Assembly (NCBI GenBank): GCA_018261755.1
Contig: JAGTRJ010000018.1
Location: forward strand, 58,266 to 122,265
DNA: 64,000 nucleotides
Direction of reading: 5' to 3'
DNA from: Burkholderiaceae bacterium
Lineage (GTDB): Bacteria; Pseudomonadota; Gammaproteobacteria; Burkholderiales; Burkholderiaceae_D
Part shown: positions 37,281-46,796 of the stretch, piece by piece
Numbering within the stretch: the stretch's first letter is position 1
How the letters are laid out: each line of letters begins with the position of its first letter
Program-made: the position numbers and the translations under genes
The notes under the pieces: generated by a model
What the model saw: the letters and a program-made list of their open reading frames with translations, nothing else
Database searches by the model: none
Told to the model about the DNA's origin: nothing

Positions 37281-38882
37281 GTGTTATCTACCGCAAATAT
37301 TACGATGCAGTTCGGCGCCAAGCCGCTGTTTGAAAACATTTCCGTCAAGTTTGGCGACGGCAACCGCTATGGCCTGATCGGTGCGAATGGCTGCGGTAAA
37401 TCCACCTTCATGAAAATCCTCGGCGGCGATCTGGAATCGTCTGGCGGCACGGTGATGCTGGATCAGAATGAGCGGCTGGGCAAGCTGCGCCAGGATCAGT
37501 TTGCGTTCGAGGACATGCGTGTGCTCGATGTGGTGATGATGGGGCACACCGAGATGTGGGCGGCGATGTCGGAGCGCGATGCGATTTATGCCAACCCGGA
37601 TGCGACCGACGACGATTACATGAAGGCGGCCGAGCTGGAAGCGAAATTCGCCGAATACGACGGTTACACCGCTGAAGCGCGCGCCGGCGAACTGCTGCTG
37701 GGCGCCGGGGTGGATATCAGCCTGCACAATGGCCCGATGAGTGCGGTCGCGCCCGGCTGGAAACTGCGTGTGCTGCTGGCGCAGGCGCTGTTTTCCGACC
37801 CGCACATCCTGCTCTTGGACGAGCCGACCAACAACCTCGACATTCACACCATCCGCTGGCTGGAAAACCTGCTGAACGAGCGCAATTCGACCATGATCAT
37901 CATTTCGCATGATCGCCATTTCCTGAACCAGGTCTGCACCCACATGGCCGACATGGATTACGGCACGCTAAAAATCTATCCCGGCAACTACGACGACTAC
38001 ATGCTGGCATCGGCGCAGGCGCGCGAGCAGCAGCAGGCGGCCAATGCGCGGGCGAAGGAACGGGTAGCCGAGTTGCAGGAATTCGTCAGCCGTTTTTCGG
38101 CCAACAAATCGAAAGCGCGGCAGGCTACTTCACGTGCGAAACAGATCGAGAAGATTAAGGTTGAGGATCTGGTGCCGTCGAGCCGGGCCAATCCGTTCAT
38201 CCGTTTTGACGGCGGCAAGAAACTGCACCGGCTGGCGGTTGAAGTGCAAGGCATTTCGAAAGCGTACGACCGCCCCATTTTTACCAATTTCAGCCTCGCC
38301 ATCGAAGCGGGCGAGAAGGTAGCGATCATCGGCGCGAATGGCGCCGGCAAGACCACGCTGTTGCGCTCCATCGGCGATGCGGCTTGCGGCCTGCACGTTG
38401 ACAGCGGCATGGTGAAATGGGCCGAAAATGCGAATGTCGGCTACATGGCGCAAGATTTGAGCGAAGAATTCGAGGCCAACCTGGATCTGACAGACTGGAT
38501 GGGGCGGTGGACGCAGGAAGGCGACGATGATCAGGCGGTGCGCTCCATCCTCGGTCGGCTGCTGTTTTCCGGTGACGAGGTCAAGAAATCGGTCAACGTG
38601 CTGTCCGGCGGAGAAAAGGGGCGTATGCTTTACGGCAAGCTGATGCTGGGGCGGCACAACGTGATGCTGCTGGACGAACCGACCAACCACATGGACATGG
38701 AAACCATCGAATCGCTGAACATCGCGCTGGAAAAATATGCCGGCACGCTGATCTTCGTTTCGCACGACCGTGAATTCGTCTCCTCGCTGGCAACGCGCAT
38801 TCTCGAAGTGAAGCCGGAAGGCATCGTCGATTTCCGTGGCAGCTACGACGAATATCTGGCGAGCCAGGGCATCGACGCTTGA
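37281..38882 (+). CDS. ABC-F family ATPase (YbiT-like translation factor)
   Basis: A 533-residue soluble protein with two ABC domains and no membrane region. Domain 1 has Walker [10 protein letters not shown] and [11 protein letters not shown]; its signature is the degenerate VAPGWK form known in YbiT. A charged linker with [21 protein letters not shown] follows (P-site tRNA interaction motif region). Domain 2 has [25 protein letters not shown] and [14 protein letters not shown] proteins act on stalled ribosomes. The GTG start at 37281 has AAGG six bases upstream. Whether the preceding terminator regulates it is open. Confidence 0.92.
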   Translation: MLSTANITMQFGAKPLFENISVKFGDGNRYGLIGANGCGKSTFMKILGGDLESSGGTVMLDQNERLGKLRQDQFAFEDMRVLDVVMMGHTEMWAAMSERDAIYANPDATDDDYMKAAELEAKFAEYDGYTAEARAGELLLGAGVDISLHNGPMSAVAPGWKLRVLLAQALFSDPHILLLDEPTNNLDIHTIRWLENLLNERNSTMIIISHDRHFLNQVCTHMADMDYGTLKIYPGNYDDYMLASAQAREQQQAANARAKERVAELQEFVSRFSANKSKARQATSRAKQIEKIKVEDLVPSSRANPFIRFDGGKKLHRLAVEVQGISKAYDRPIFTNFSLAIEAGEKVAIIGANGAGKTTLLRSIGDAACGLHVDSGMVKWAENANVGYMAQDLSEEFEANLDLTDWMGRWTQEGDDDQAVRSILGRLLFSGDEVKKSVNVLSGGEKGRMLYGKLMLGRHNVMLLDEPTNHMDMETIESLNIALEKYAGTLIFVSHDREFVSSLATRILEVKPEGIVDFRGSYDEYLASQGIDA

Positions 38883-38972
38883 CGGGGTTGCGGCGGATTC
38901 CGGTTCGGGGGTGAGTGGCGCCCGCTGCCACGTTACAATAGCGCCATCTTCGTTACCGTCAGGAGTAGCAGA

Positions 38973-40526
38973 TTGCTGACCCCGAACTTCATTGCGCCCG
39001 CCCATTTTGATGACCCCGCCGCTGCGCTGGCGCAGGTGCGCGCCATTTACCACGATGCCGTCAGCCACCTGCGCGATCGTTTTCAGCGTTTCCTGAATGG
39101 CGAGCGTTTCGCGATGCGGGTGCGCGCGCATTATCCGTACCTGCGGCTGAAGACTGACGAGGTGGCGCTATCCGACACCAGTCTGGCTTACGGTTTTCTG
39201 GCTGATCCGGGCGTGTATGAGACGACGCTGACGCGGCCCGATATTTTCGCGAATTACTATCTGGAACAATTTCGCCTGCTGCTGGAAAACCATCCGGGGA
39301 TGTTGCTCGAAATCGGCGTCAGCCAGCAGCCGATTCCGATCCATTTCTCGTTCGAGGAGCAGGATCACATCGAAGGCAGCCTGAGCATCGAGCAGCGCGC
39401 GGCCATGCGCGGCCTGTTCGATTTGCCAGACCTGACCGCGATGGAAGACGCGATCGCCAATGGCAACTGGGAGCCGGTCGCCGATCAGCCGAAGCCGTTG
39501 TCGTTGTTTACCGCGCCGCGGGTCGATCTGTCGCTGCAGCGGTTGCGGCACTATACCGGCACCGCCGCCAGCCATTTCCAGAAGTTCGTGCTATTCACCA
39601 ACTATCAGTTTTACATCGACGAATTCGTCAAGCAGGGGCGCGAGATCATGGCGCGTTCGCTCGATCCGACGACGCCCAAGTCGCAGGATGGCTATGTCGC
39701 CTTTGTCGAACCGGGCAATCTGGTGACGCGCCGCGCCGGGCTGGCCGCGCCGGCGCAGGACGGTGACAATCCGCCGCTGCCGCGCGCGCCGCAAATGCCG
39801 GCGTACCACCTGATTCGAGAAGATGGCTGCGGCATCACGATGGTCAACATCGGCGTCGGCCCGGCGAATGCGAAAAACATCACCGACCACATCGCCGTGC
39901 TGCGGCCGCATGCGTGGCTGATGCTTGGCCATTGCGCCGGCTTGCGCAATACGCAGCAATTGGGCGATTACGTGCTGGCGCACGCCTATGTGCGCGACGA
40001 CCATGTGCTGGACGAAGATTTGCCGCACTGGGTGCCGGTGCCGGCGCTGGCGGAAATCCAGATCGCGCTGCAAAATGCAGTGGCCGATGTGCTCGGCGTC
40101 AGCGCGGAAAATCTGAAGCAGGTGATGCGGACGGGTACGGTGGCGACGACCGACAACCGCAATTGGGAACTGCTGCCGCATGAAAAGCGCCTGAGCCAGA
40201 GTCGGGCGATTGCGCTCGACATGGAAAGCGCGACCATTGCCGCCAACGGTTTCCGTTTCCGCGTGCCGTATGGCACCCTGCTGTGCGTCAGCGACAAGCC
40301 GCTGCATGGCGAAATCAAGCTGCCGGGCATGGCGGATCAGTTTTACCGCCAGCGCGTCAGCCAGCACATGCAGGTCGGCATCCGCGCGGTCGAACTGCTG
40401 CGGCAGCGAGGCGGCGAGCATCTGCACAGCCGCAAGGGCGGCGCACATTCTGCCAGCGGTTTTACGCTAGCGCGGGCAGATTCCTGTGCTGGCGGATGGT
40501 GTTTCGTTCCGTGGCAGGCTAGTTAG
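38973..40526 (+). CDS. amn: AMP nucleosidase
   Basis: A 517-residue enzyme splitting AMP into adenine and ribose 5-phosphate. The N-terminal DUF4423-like region (ARVRAIYHDAV..., FLADPGVYETTLTRPDIFANYY) and the nucleosidase half (ITMVNIGVGPANAKNITDHIAVLRPHAWLMLGHCAGLR, ALDMESATIAANGFRFRVPYGTLLCVSDKPLHGEIKLPG) are intact. The TTG start at 38973 has AGGAG nine bases before it. The last roughly 28 residues after LHSRK do not look like the usual family C-terminus and run up to repeat copy F, so the 3' end may have been replaced by a rearrangement or frameshift. Confidence 0.9.
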   Translation: MLTPNFIAPAHFDDPAAALAQVRAIYHDAVSHLRDRFQRFLNGERFAMRVRAHYPYLRLKTDEVALSDTSLAYGFLADPGVYETTLTRPDIFANYYLEQFRLLLENHPGMLLEIGVSQQPIPIHFSFEEQDHIEGSLSIEQRAAMRGLFDLPDLTAMEDAIANGNWEPVADQPKPLSLFTAPRVDLSLQRLRHYTGTAASHFQKFVLFTNYQFYIDEFVKQGREIMARSLDPTTPKSQDGYVAFVEPGNLVTRRAGLAAPAQDGDNPPLPRAPQMPAYHLIREDGCGITMVNIGVGPANAKNITDHIAVLRPHAWLMLGHCAGLRNTQQLGDYVLAHAYVRDDHVLDEDLPHWVPVPALAEIQIALQNAVADVLGVSAENLKQVMRTGTVATTDNRNWELLPHEKRLSQSRAIALDMESATIAANGFRFRVPYGTLLCVSDKPLHGEIKLPGMADQFYRQRVSQHMQVGIRAVELLRQRGGEHLHSRKGGAHSASGFTLARADSCAGGWCFVPWQAS

Positions 40527-40647
40527 GTCAAAATAAATGACTGGAAAGTCGTTTTGGGTCAATAAGCCTGAAAAATATACTCCGCCCAGTATTTAAAAAC
40601 AGCCACCAAATATGTGGCCTGGCGGCGTATTTTGACTATATACCCCC
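40527..40647 (+). repeat. Interspersed intergenic repeat, copy F (extended form)
   Basis: Upstream module AAATAAATGACT...GGGTCAATAAGCCTG (40530-40570). The core ATACT (40577-40581), loop CCGCCC, AGTAT (40588-40592) follows, then TTAAAAACAGCCACC and AAATATG/CGTATTT enclosing TGGCCTGGCGG. It ends CTATATACCCCC (40647). It starts right after the amn stop and lies in the convergent gap before the GGDEF/EAL gene; 40648-40813 shows no gene. Confidence 0.75.
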
Positions 40648-40813
40648 GACATTTTGGTTGTGCAGTTGAAAAGGCCGACGGCGCATGCTCGCGCTGACGC
40701 TGTCATTTCAGCTCTGGCCTCAAGCATGCTGGGACAGGCTCCGGCTGGAATCCGGTGTCATTGCTGTGGTGTTTACGACCAACGCCGCTGGGCCTCAAGC
40801 CTGCGGCGGCGGG

Positions 40814-43210
40814 CTAGAGCAGGCTGGGCTGGCTGGCGTCGGATGCGTCTTCCTGCGCGCCGGTCTTGCTGGCGAACAGGGTCGTCACCTTTTCAGGCAC
40901 CATCGGCCGGTGGAAGTAGTACCCCTGATATTGCGTGCAGCCGTGCGCTTCGAGGAACACCGCCTGCGCCAGATCTTCAACCCCTTCGGCCAGCACGTCG
41001 AGCTTCAGCGAATGCGCCATCGCGATGATGGTCGAAACGATTTTGGCGTTTTCACTGTCTTGCGGCAGGTTGTGCAGGAACACCTTGTCGATCTTCAGTT
41101 CGTCCAGCGGCAACAGCTTGAGCTTGCCAAGCGACGAGTGGCCGGTGCCGAAATCGTCGATCGAGATTTTCACCCCCATGCCCTTGAGCGAATTCAGGAT
41201 CGAAATCGCCAGCGATTCGCGCTCCATGATCGCGCTTTCGGTCACTTCGACGGTCAGGTTCGTCGGCGCCAGTCCGCTGCGCGCGAGCGAAGCGGCGATC
41301 GTTTCGACCAGCTCCGGCCGCAATTGCCGCGCCGAAACGTTGACCGCGACCTGCATGTCAGGCAGGCCGGCTTCCTTCCATGCGCGTGCCTGCTGGCAGG
41401 CGGTATCGATCACCCAGTCGCCAATCGGGATGATCAAGCCGTTTTCTTCGGCGAACGGGATGAAGCGGTCGGGGGGGATCATCTTGCCGTCGGCGCGTTG
41501 CCAGCGCAGCAGCGCTTCGACGCCAAAAATCTGCCCGTTCTGGTTGACCTGCGGCTGGTAGTGCAGCAGGAATTCATCCGCTTCGAGCGCGCGCCGCAAC
41601 TGGCCGCCGATTTCCAGCCGTTGCTGCGCTGCGGCGGTCAGGTCGGCGGTGTAGAAGTGGAACAGCGTCCGCCCGCGTTTTTTGGCTTCATACATCGCGG
41701 TGTCGGCATTGCGCATCATCTGTACCGGGTCGCCGGCATCGTCGGGAAACAGGCTGATGCCGATGGTTGCGCTGGAATACACTTCGGCCCCATTGCTGAG
41801 CTGGAACGGCGTGCGCAGCGTATCGAGCAGATGGTGCGCGTAGCCGACCAGCGATTCGCGCTCGTAGGCATCGAACGTCAACAGCGCGAATTCGTCGCTG
41901 CCAAGGCGCGCGAGCACGTCGCCGTCGCGTTTGTGCTGCGACAGTCGCTCGACGATCGACAGCAGCAGTGCATCGCCTACGGTATGGCCGTAGCTGTCGT
42001 TCACGTTCTTGAAGTAGTCGATATCGATCAGGAACAGCGCCAGCGGGCGCCGTTCGAGCCGCGCCTTGGCCATCATGCCGCCCAGCTTTTCCATCAAATA
42101 GAAGCGGTTCGGCAGCCTGGTCAGCGCATCGTGCTTGGCCAGATATTCGTAGCGCGCCTGGCTTTCCGCCACCAGACGCTCGCTTTCCAGCAGGCGCCGG
42201 TATTCGGCCAGCAGCAGCCGCTGGCGCAATACCGATAGCAGCAGGTTCAGCATGCCGGCCGCCAGCACCGCATAGCGCACAGCAGGCAGCGTATTCGGTG
42301 TCAGCAGGACCACCAGAATCGACAGCGCCGCCAGCGTCACGATGAACAGCGGCAGCATCCGCAGCGTGCCTTCGCACAGACGGTCGAAATGCGGCGAGCG
42401 ATCCAGTCGGGTGCGCCAGGTCATCGCGCCGGCGGCAAGCATCAGCATCGCGGGTGAAAACAGTGCATTGACCAGCGCGCCGTTGGTCAGCGCATCATCA
42501 AGCGTGAGCGAATTCCACCACATCCACAGTCCGCCCAGCGCCGCCAGCCCGCCCAGTGTGCAAATCCACGGCCAGTCCGGGCGCATCCGCAGATGCAGCA
42601 CCGTCAGCGCGCCGAGGAAGGCGGCCGACAGCAGGAACAGCGGGAAGGCGGTCAGCAGCAACAGCGACAGGCCATTGACGTCGCTGCTGCGTGGCAGGTA
42701 GACCGCAAAAGTCAGCGACAGGATCAGCAGCACCATGCTGGCCAGATCGAGCATCGCCGGACGCATCTGCCGTGGCTCCAGCTGGTCGCGCAACGCGGTG
42801 TAAAGCCCGATGGTGAAACATGCGCCGAGCAGCAAGCTGACATAGGCGCTGAACGGGAAATTCTGCTGGGTGTCGATGAACGAGCCGATGATCGGCAGCA
42901 GGCTCAGGTAATGGTACAGATCCGGCAGCGACAGCCAGCCCAGCAGTGCTTCCAGATTCCACAGCCATTGGCCCAGACAGGCGGCCAACAGGCCGAATGC
43001 GAACCAGCGGCGGGTGCGCTGTTCGCGCGGGTTGGCGGCGCGCGCGCCAAGCCAGCCAAGGATAGCGGCGGCGGTGAATGACACCGTCCAGTGCAGATTG
43101 TCGAGCAGCATCAGCCCGCCCTGCTGATTGAGGAATACTGAGCCAAGCAGCAGCGCCGCAACCAGCACGCTGCTGCCGTACAGCAGCGAAAGGGCAAAAC
43201 GAGGCATCAT
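40814..43210 (-). CDS. Membrane GGDEF/EAL cyclic-di-GMP enzyme
   Basis: About 798 residues. The N-terminal 340 hold some nine or ten hydrophobic segments of an unclassified sensor. A GGDEF domain begins at LTRLPNRFYLME; its site reads GSDEF instead of GGDEF, with an I-site-like RDGD five residues before, so cyclase activity may be reduced. The EAL domain has EALLRW and DDFGTGHSSLGKLKLLPLDELKID, all catalytic-looking, so phosphodiesterase activity is likely. The ATG at 43210 is chosen; the frame stays open to a GTG at 43324 but without a ribosome-binding site. Confidence 0.88.
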   Translation of the reverse strand: MMPRFALSLLYGSSVLVAALLLGSVFLNQQGGLMLLDNLHWTVSFTAAAILGWLGARAANPREQRTRRWFAFGLLAACLGQWLWNLEALLGWLSLPDLYHYLSLLPIIGSFIDTQQNFPFSAYVSLLLGACFTIGLYTALRDQLEPRQMRPAMLDLASMVLLILSLTFAVYLPRSSDVNGLSLLLLTAFPLFLLSAAFLGALTVLHLRMRPDWPWICTLGGLAALGGLWMWWNSLTLDDALTNGALVNALFSPAMLMLAAGAMTWRTRLDRSPHFDRLCEGTLRMLPLFIVTLAALSILVVLLTPNTLPAVRYAVLAAGMLNLLLSVLRQRLLLAEYRRLLESERLVAESQARYEYLAKHDALTRLPNRFYLMEKLGGMMAKARLERRPLALFLIDIDYFKNVNDSYGHTVGDALLLSIVERLSQHKRDGDVLARLGSDEFALLTFDAYERESLVGYAHHLLDTLRTPFQLSNGAEVYSSATIGISLFPDDAGDPVQMMRNADTAMYEAKKRGRTLFHFYTADLTAAAQQRLEIGGQLRRALEADEFLLHYQPQVNQNGQIFGVEALLRWQRADGKMIPPDRFIPFAEENGLIIPIGDWVIDTACQQARAWKEAGLPDMQVAVNVSARQLRPELVETIAASLARSGLAPTNLTVEVTESAIMERESLAISILNSLKGMGVKISIDDFGTGHSSLGKLKLLPLDELKIDKVFLHNLPQDSENAKIVSTIIAMAHSLKLDVLAEGVEDLAQAVFLEAHGCTQYQGYYFHRPMVPEKVTTLFASKTGAQEDASDASQPSLL

Positions 43211-43677
43211 GCCGCGGCAACGCCTGCAGGCAAGCGTGTCTGGTGATGCAAGAAAAAATACATCGACGGTATGTGTTGGTAAGGAATCACGAGGATTGAT
43301 GTTGTTGCCATGCAGCAGCCGCACGCAATGGCATAAGCATGATTCAGGCCAGTTGCGTGTGGATGTGGGGTAATATTTCCACAGGGAAACAGTATTCTAC
43401 AGGCAAATACGTTTTTGGCAAAGATGAAAGCCGATTATAAACATCAACGGCTATGGATTCGGCTGCTGTGCTGACGGGGATGATTGCATGCGCCAAGCAT
43501 GGTTTGGCAAATCATTACTGGCAGGCGCGTCGCAAATGATTCTCATGTGCAACCTTTCTCGTTGACAACGAATTTTGATGGGCGCAAGATCAATATCCAT
43601 TCGTATCAGGAAACGCAAGGAGTAACCAGTCACACCACTGCCGCAAACCTTTTTAACCCCCATCCGAGGTGGCATTC
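43211..43677. other. 467-bp divergent intergenic region with a possible Fur box
   Basis: No gene is recognised between the GGDEF/EAL gene and the autotransporter. ATGATTCTCAT at 43536-43546 resembles the centre of a Fur box (ATGATAATCAT). TTGACA at 43562-43567 with CAAGAT 17 bp downstream is a weak candidate promoter for the autotransporter. Both are tentative. Confidence 0.35.
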
Positions 43678-46491
43678 ATGCAAAACAACAATAATCGGCC
43701 TGTATCATGCACCGCGTTTCGCCTCATACCGCTTGCAGCCCTGATCGCCGCGCTCTTTGCGCCAGCCGCGCAAGCAACCAGTTTTGTGATTGCCAACGGC
43801 GAAACCGTTACCACCCCTCAGTTGCTGAAAGATGATGAAACCGGCGTGGTTCAGGCGGGTGGCGCCATCAATACCATCGGCCCTGGCATCCTGGCCTCCG
43901 GCATCAACAACACCGTCAGCAACAATGGCACGATTTCGACCAAGGGAGATCGCTCGGCCGGTATTGACGCCAGAAGTCTCAACATCAGTATTGCCAACAG
44001 CGGTTCGATTTCAACCGCGGGGAATTACGCTTGCGGCATTCGTTCGAACAGCGATACTGTCAACGCCGTCGTCAGCAACAGCGGCTCGATTTCAACCAAG
44101 GGCACGTATGGCTACGGCATTTATTCGGAGGGGGCCGGCGCTACCATTGTCAATAGTGGATCAATTTCAACCACGGCCAATATGAGTTATGGCATTTATT
44201 CAGAGGGCGACAATGCCAGCATCACCAATCGGGGCAGCATTTCAACCTCGGAATTTGCCGCGGATGGCATCGGTTCAGACGGTGCCAATGCCATCATCAC
44301 CAACACGGGATCCATTTCGACCACGGGGCGAAGTCACGGCATCAGCTTAACCAACGTCAATGCGACAGTTGTCAACAGCGGTTCGATCCTGACCACGGCT
44401 GATAATGCCCATGGCATCGTTTCAATGGGCGACCATGCTGCCGTCACCAACAGCGGTTCCATCACGACCAAAGGTTCGCGGGCATTTGGCATCGGTGCCG
44501 ATGGCGTCAATACCATCCTCACCAACAGCGGAGCCATTTCGACCGCCGGAATTGCCGCGTATGGCATTTCTTCAGCCGGCGCCAATGCCAGTATCACCAG
44601 CAGCGGCGCCATCTCGACCGCGGGCAAAAGAGCGCACGGCATTTACTCTGTCGGCGCGAATGCCACCGTCATCAACAGCAAATCGATCTCGACCACGGGT
44701 ACTGCGAGTGCGGGTATTGCCGCCGAAGGTGATAACACCACGGTCATCAACCATGGCACGATTTCGACCACGGGTGAAGGCGCGCCTGGCATTGCTTCAA
44801 GCGGGATTAACGCCACGCTCACCAACAACGGCACGATTTCGACCGCAGGCGAGGGCATGTTATCAATGGGTGATAACAGCGTCATCACCAACAATGGCAC
44901 GATTTTGGCTGCGGACGGGATGGCACCAGCCATGGTTTCAATCGGCGCCAATACCATCCTCACCAACAAGGGAGGCATTTCGGTATCCGGATTTGCCGTC
45001 GATGGCATTTTCTCGTCAGGCGCAAATATCGGCATTGCCAATAGTGGCTCGATCTCGGTCAATGGAAATTATGCCTATGGCATTTACGCCCATGGCGCCA
45101 ATGCTACCGTCACCAACAGCGGTTCGATTTCGATCAAAGGAAATAACAGCTACGCCATCAATTCAGATGGCGCCAACGCCAGCATTACCAACAGCGGCAG
45201 CATTGCGGTCACCGGGCCCAGCAGTGCCGGCATCAACGTCATTGCCGGCGGTAACAACGTCATCAACGTCAGCGGCAGTGTGATGGCGACTGGTTTGGCC
45301 ACGCAGGCGATCGTCGGCGCGGACGGCAATGAAACACTGAACCTGCTGCGCGGCGCAAGAATCGTCGGCGCCATCGATCTGGGCGCAGGCGCCAACACGG
45401 TGAACGTCACTGCCAGCGGCGCGATGCCATCGTCCACTATCGGCATTGGCAGCACTGGCGGCACGCTGGTCATCAACAGGAATGGCGGCGACGCGCTGGC
45501 GTTCGTGAAAGGCAGCACTATTGCGATGGTGGATACGACCAACATCACCGCAGCGCAAACCTCCATCGGCTCGGTCTCATCCGGCATCTTCCAGGCCGTC
45601 AACCGGCAACTGAACCGCGCGCCGGTTGTGGACGGCGGGGCGAATGGTACGCAACCGAATGCCACGCAAGCTAACGGATGGGGGCAGATGTTCGGCAAAT
45701 ACGCTAAGCATGGCAGCAGCGGTGCCGCGCTGTCGTTTGGCGATCATACCTACGGCGTGATTGGCGGTTACGAACAGCGCATTGGCGAATATCGCGCCGG
45801 CGTCTTTGGCGGCGCGGCCCAGTCAAGGGTGGATACCGAGCGCAACTCGGCCAGCACGGACAGCAATGCCGCCTTTGTCGGTGTTTATGGTCAATACGCC
45901 AAGGATAACTGGGTATTCAATGGCGCGCTGGCGCTAGGTTATTCCCACCACAATGGCGACCGGCGCGTGCTCGATAACTTGTACGGCAATCAAACGGCTG
46001 CGGCGGATTATCACGGCTGGTTTCTAAGCCCTTCGGTTGCGGTCATGCGAATTTTCGACCGGGGCAGCGGTTTCAGTTGGCGTCCATCGGCCGAATTGAA
46101 CTATACCTATGGCCGTCTGGGCAGTTATAGCGAGAACGGCACCACGCGTTCCAATTTGTCCGTGGGCAGCAGAGCCGCACAGGTGCTCAACACCCGGCTG
46201 CAACTGGCCGCGCGTCAGGATTTTGCCGACAAGAAGGGTGACGTCGAGTGGCGCGGCGGCCTGAGTCATACTCGCTATGGGGACGATACGGTTGCAATGG
46301 CGCTGCAGGGGGCTGGCAGCACGCGCTATGGCATGACGGGCACCGGCAACGTCACCGGCCCCTATCTCGGCGCAAGAGGGCGCATGCAATGGAAACCGTC
46401 CCTCAGCCTTGTCGGCGATGTGGAATTCTTCCACGCCAACAACAGCAACCGTTCCATCACCGCTTATCTCGGTCTGGAATACCGGTTTTGA
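43678..46491 (+). CDS. Autotransporter with about 18 tandem beta-helix repeats
   Basis: A 937-residue type V secreted protein. The signal peptide ends about residue 33 (FAPAAQA). From about residue 75 to 520 the passenger consists of roughly 18 repeats of about 24-25 residues, of the type TNSGSISTTG-x-x-AYGIYS-x-GANATI, predicting a right-handed beta-helix. A linker (about 560-650) and a C-terminal beta-barrel of about 270 residues follow (MFGKYAKHGSSGAALSFGDHTYGVIGGYE, ending YLGLEYRF with the terminal Phe). The ATG at 43678 with GAGG eight bases upstream is preferred over GTG 43669. Likely surface-displayed; a role in adhesion or autoaggregation is inference. Confidence 0.9.
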   Translation: MQNNNNRPVSCTAFRLIPLAALIAALFAPAAQATSFVIANGETVTTPQLLKDDETGVVQAGGAINTIGPGILASGINNTVSNNGTISTKGDRSAGIDARSLNISIANSGSISTAGNYACGIRSNSDTVNAVVSNSGSISTKGTYGYGIYSEGAGATIVNSGSISTTANMSYGIYSEGDNASITNRGSISTSEFAADGIGSDGANAIITNTGSISTTGRSHGISLTNVNATVVNSGSILTTADNAHGIVSMGDHAAVTNSGSITTKGSRAFGIGADGVNTILTNSGAISTAGIAAYGISSAGANASITSSGAISTAGKRAHGIYSVGANATVINSKSISTTGTASAGIAAEGDNTTVINHGTISTTGEGAPGIASSGINATLTNNGTISTAGEGMLSMGDNSVITNNGTILAADGMAPAMVSIGANTILTNKGGISVSGFAVDGIFSSGANIGIANSGSISVNGNYAYGIYAHGANATVTNSGSISIKGNNSYAINSDGANASITNSGSIAVTGPSSAGINVIAGGNNVINVSGSVMATGLATQAIVGADGNETLNLLRGARIVGAIDLGAGANTVNVTASGAMPSSTIGIGSTGGTLVINRNGGDALAFVKGSTIAMVDTTNITAAQTSIGSVSSGIFQAVNRQLNRAPVVDGGANGTQPNATQANGWGQMFGKYAKHGSSGAALSFGDHTYGVIGGYEQRIGEYRAGVFGGAAQSRVDTERNSASTDSNAAFVGVYGQYAKDNWVFNGALALGYSHHNGDRRVLDNLYGNQTAAADYHGWFLSPSVAVMRIFDRGSGFSWRPSAELNYTYGRLGSYSENGTTRSNLSVGSRAAQVLNTRLQLAARQDFADKKGDVEWRGGLSHTRYGDDTVAMALQGAGSTRYGMTGTGNVTGPYLGARGRMQWKPSLSLVGDVEFFHANNSNRSITAYLGLEYRF
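43915..45240 (+). repeat. Coding tandem repeat array in the autotransporter
   Basis: About 18 imperfect units of 72-75 bp encode the passenger repeats. Recurring words such as ACCAACAGCGG, ATTTCGACCAC and GGCATTTATTC are shared between units, with drift in spacing and one shortened unit near 44835-44900. Such arrays can change copy number by recombination or slippage. Confidence 0.85.
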
Positions 46492-46796
46492 CAAGCGGAT
46501 GTTGTCTGGCACTTGAAGCGAGCGTTTTCTGGAGCGTCTCGTAGCGTGGCTCGTTTTGTGATGCCTACCTCATTTGCCTTTCATAAAGGCAGGCTTGCGG
46601 CGCGTGCATTAGAAAATTCATGAGGCAGGACAAGCCGGCTTAGATGAATGGGTGGCGTCGCATTGTAATGCAACCTATCGCGTGCTAAATTGCTCTAACT
46701 GCAACTTTGTGGGGCGTGGCAAAAGCTTGAGAATCGAGCGTCATCTGGCAATCAGTCCGGGTTCGGTCAATACCACCATCATGCGGGAGGCATTGT
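46492..46796. other. 305-bp intergenic region
   Basis: It separates the autotransporter and the lipoprotein gene. A GCCTTT-CAT-AAAGGC hairpin near 46576-46592 lacks a following T-run; nothing else is recognised. It looks more AT-rich than the average of the window. Confidence 0.4.

Noticed and set aside
40685..42238. 517-codon open frame on + opposite the GGDEF/EAL gene
   Set aside because: Antisense to a gene with intact catalytic motifs; the translation is rich in Arg, Gln and His as expected of a shadow.
43915..45240. CRISPR-like array
   Set aside because: The regular 72-75 bp period is fully coding (autotransporter repeats), with no conserved short direct repeat separated by unique spacers and no cas genes.
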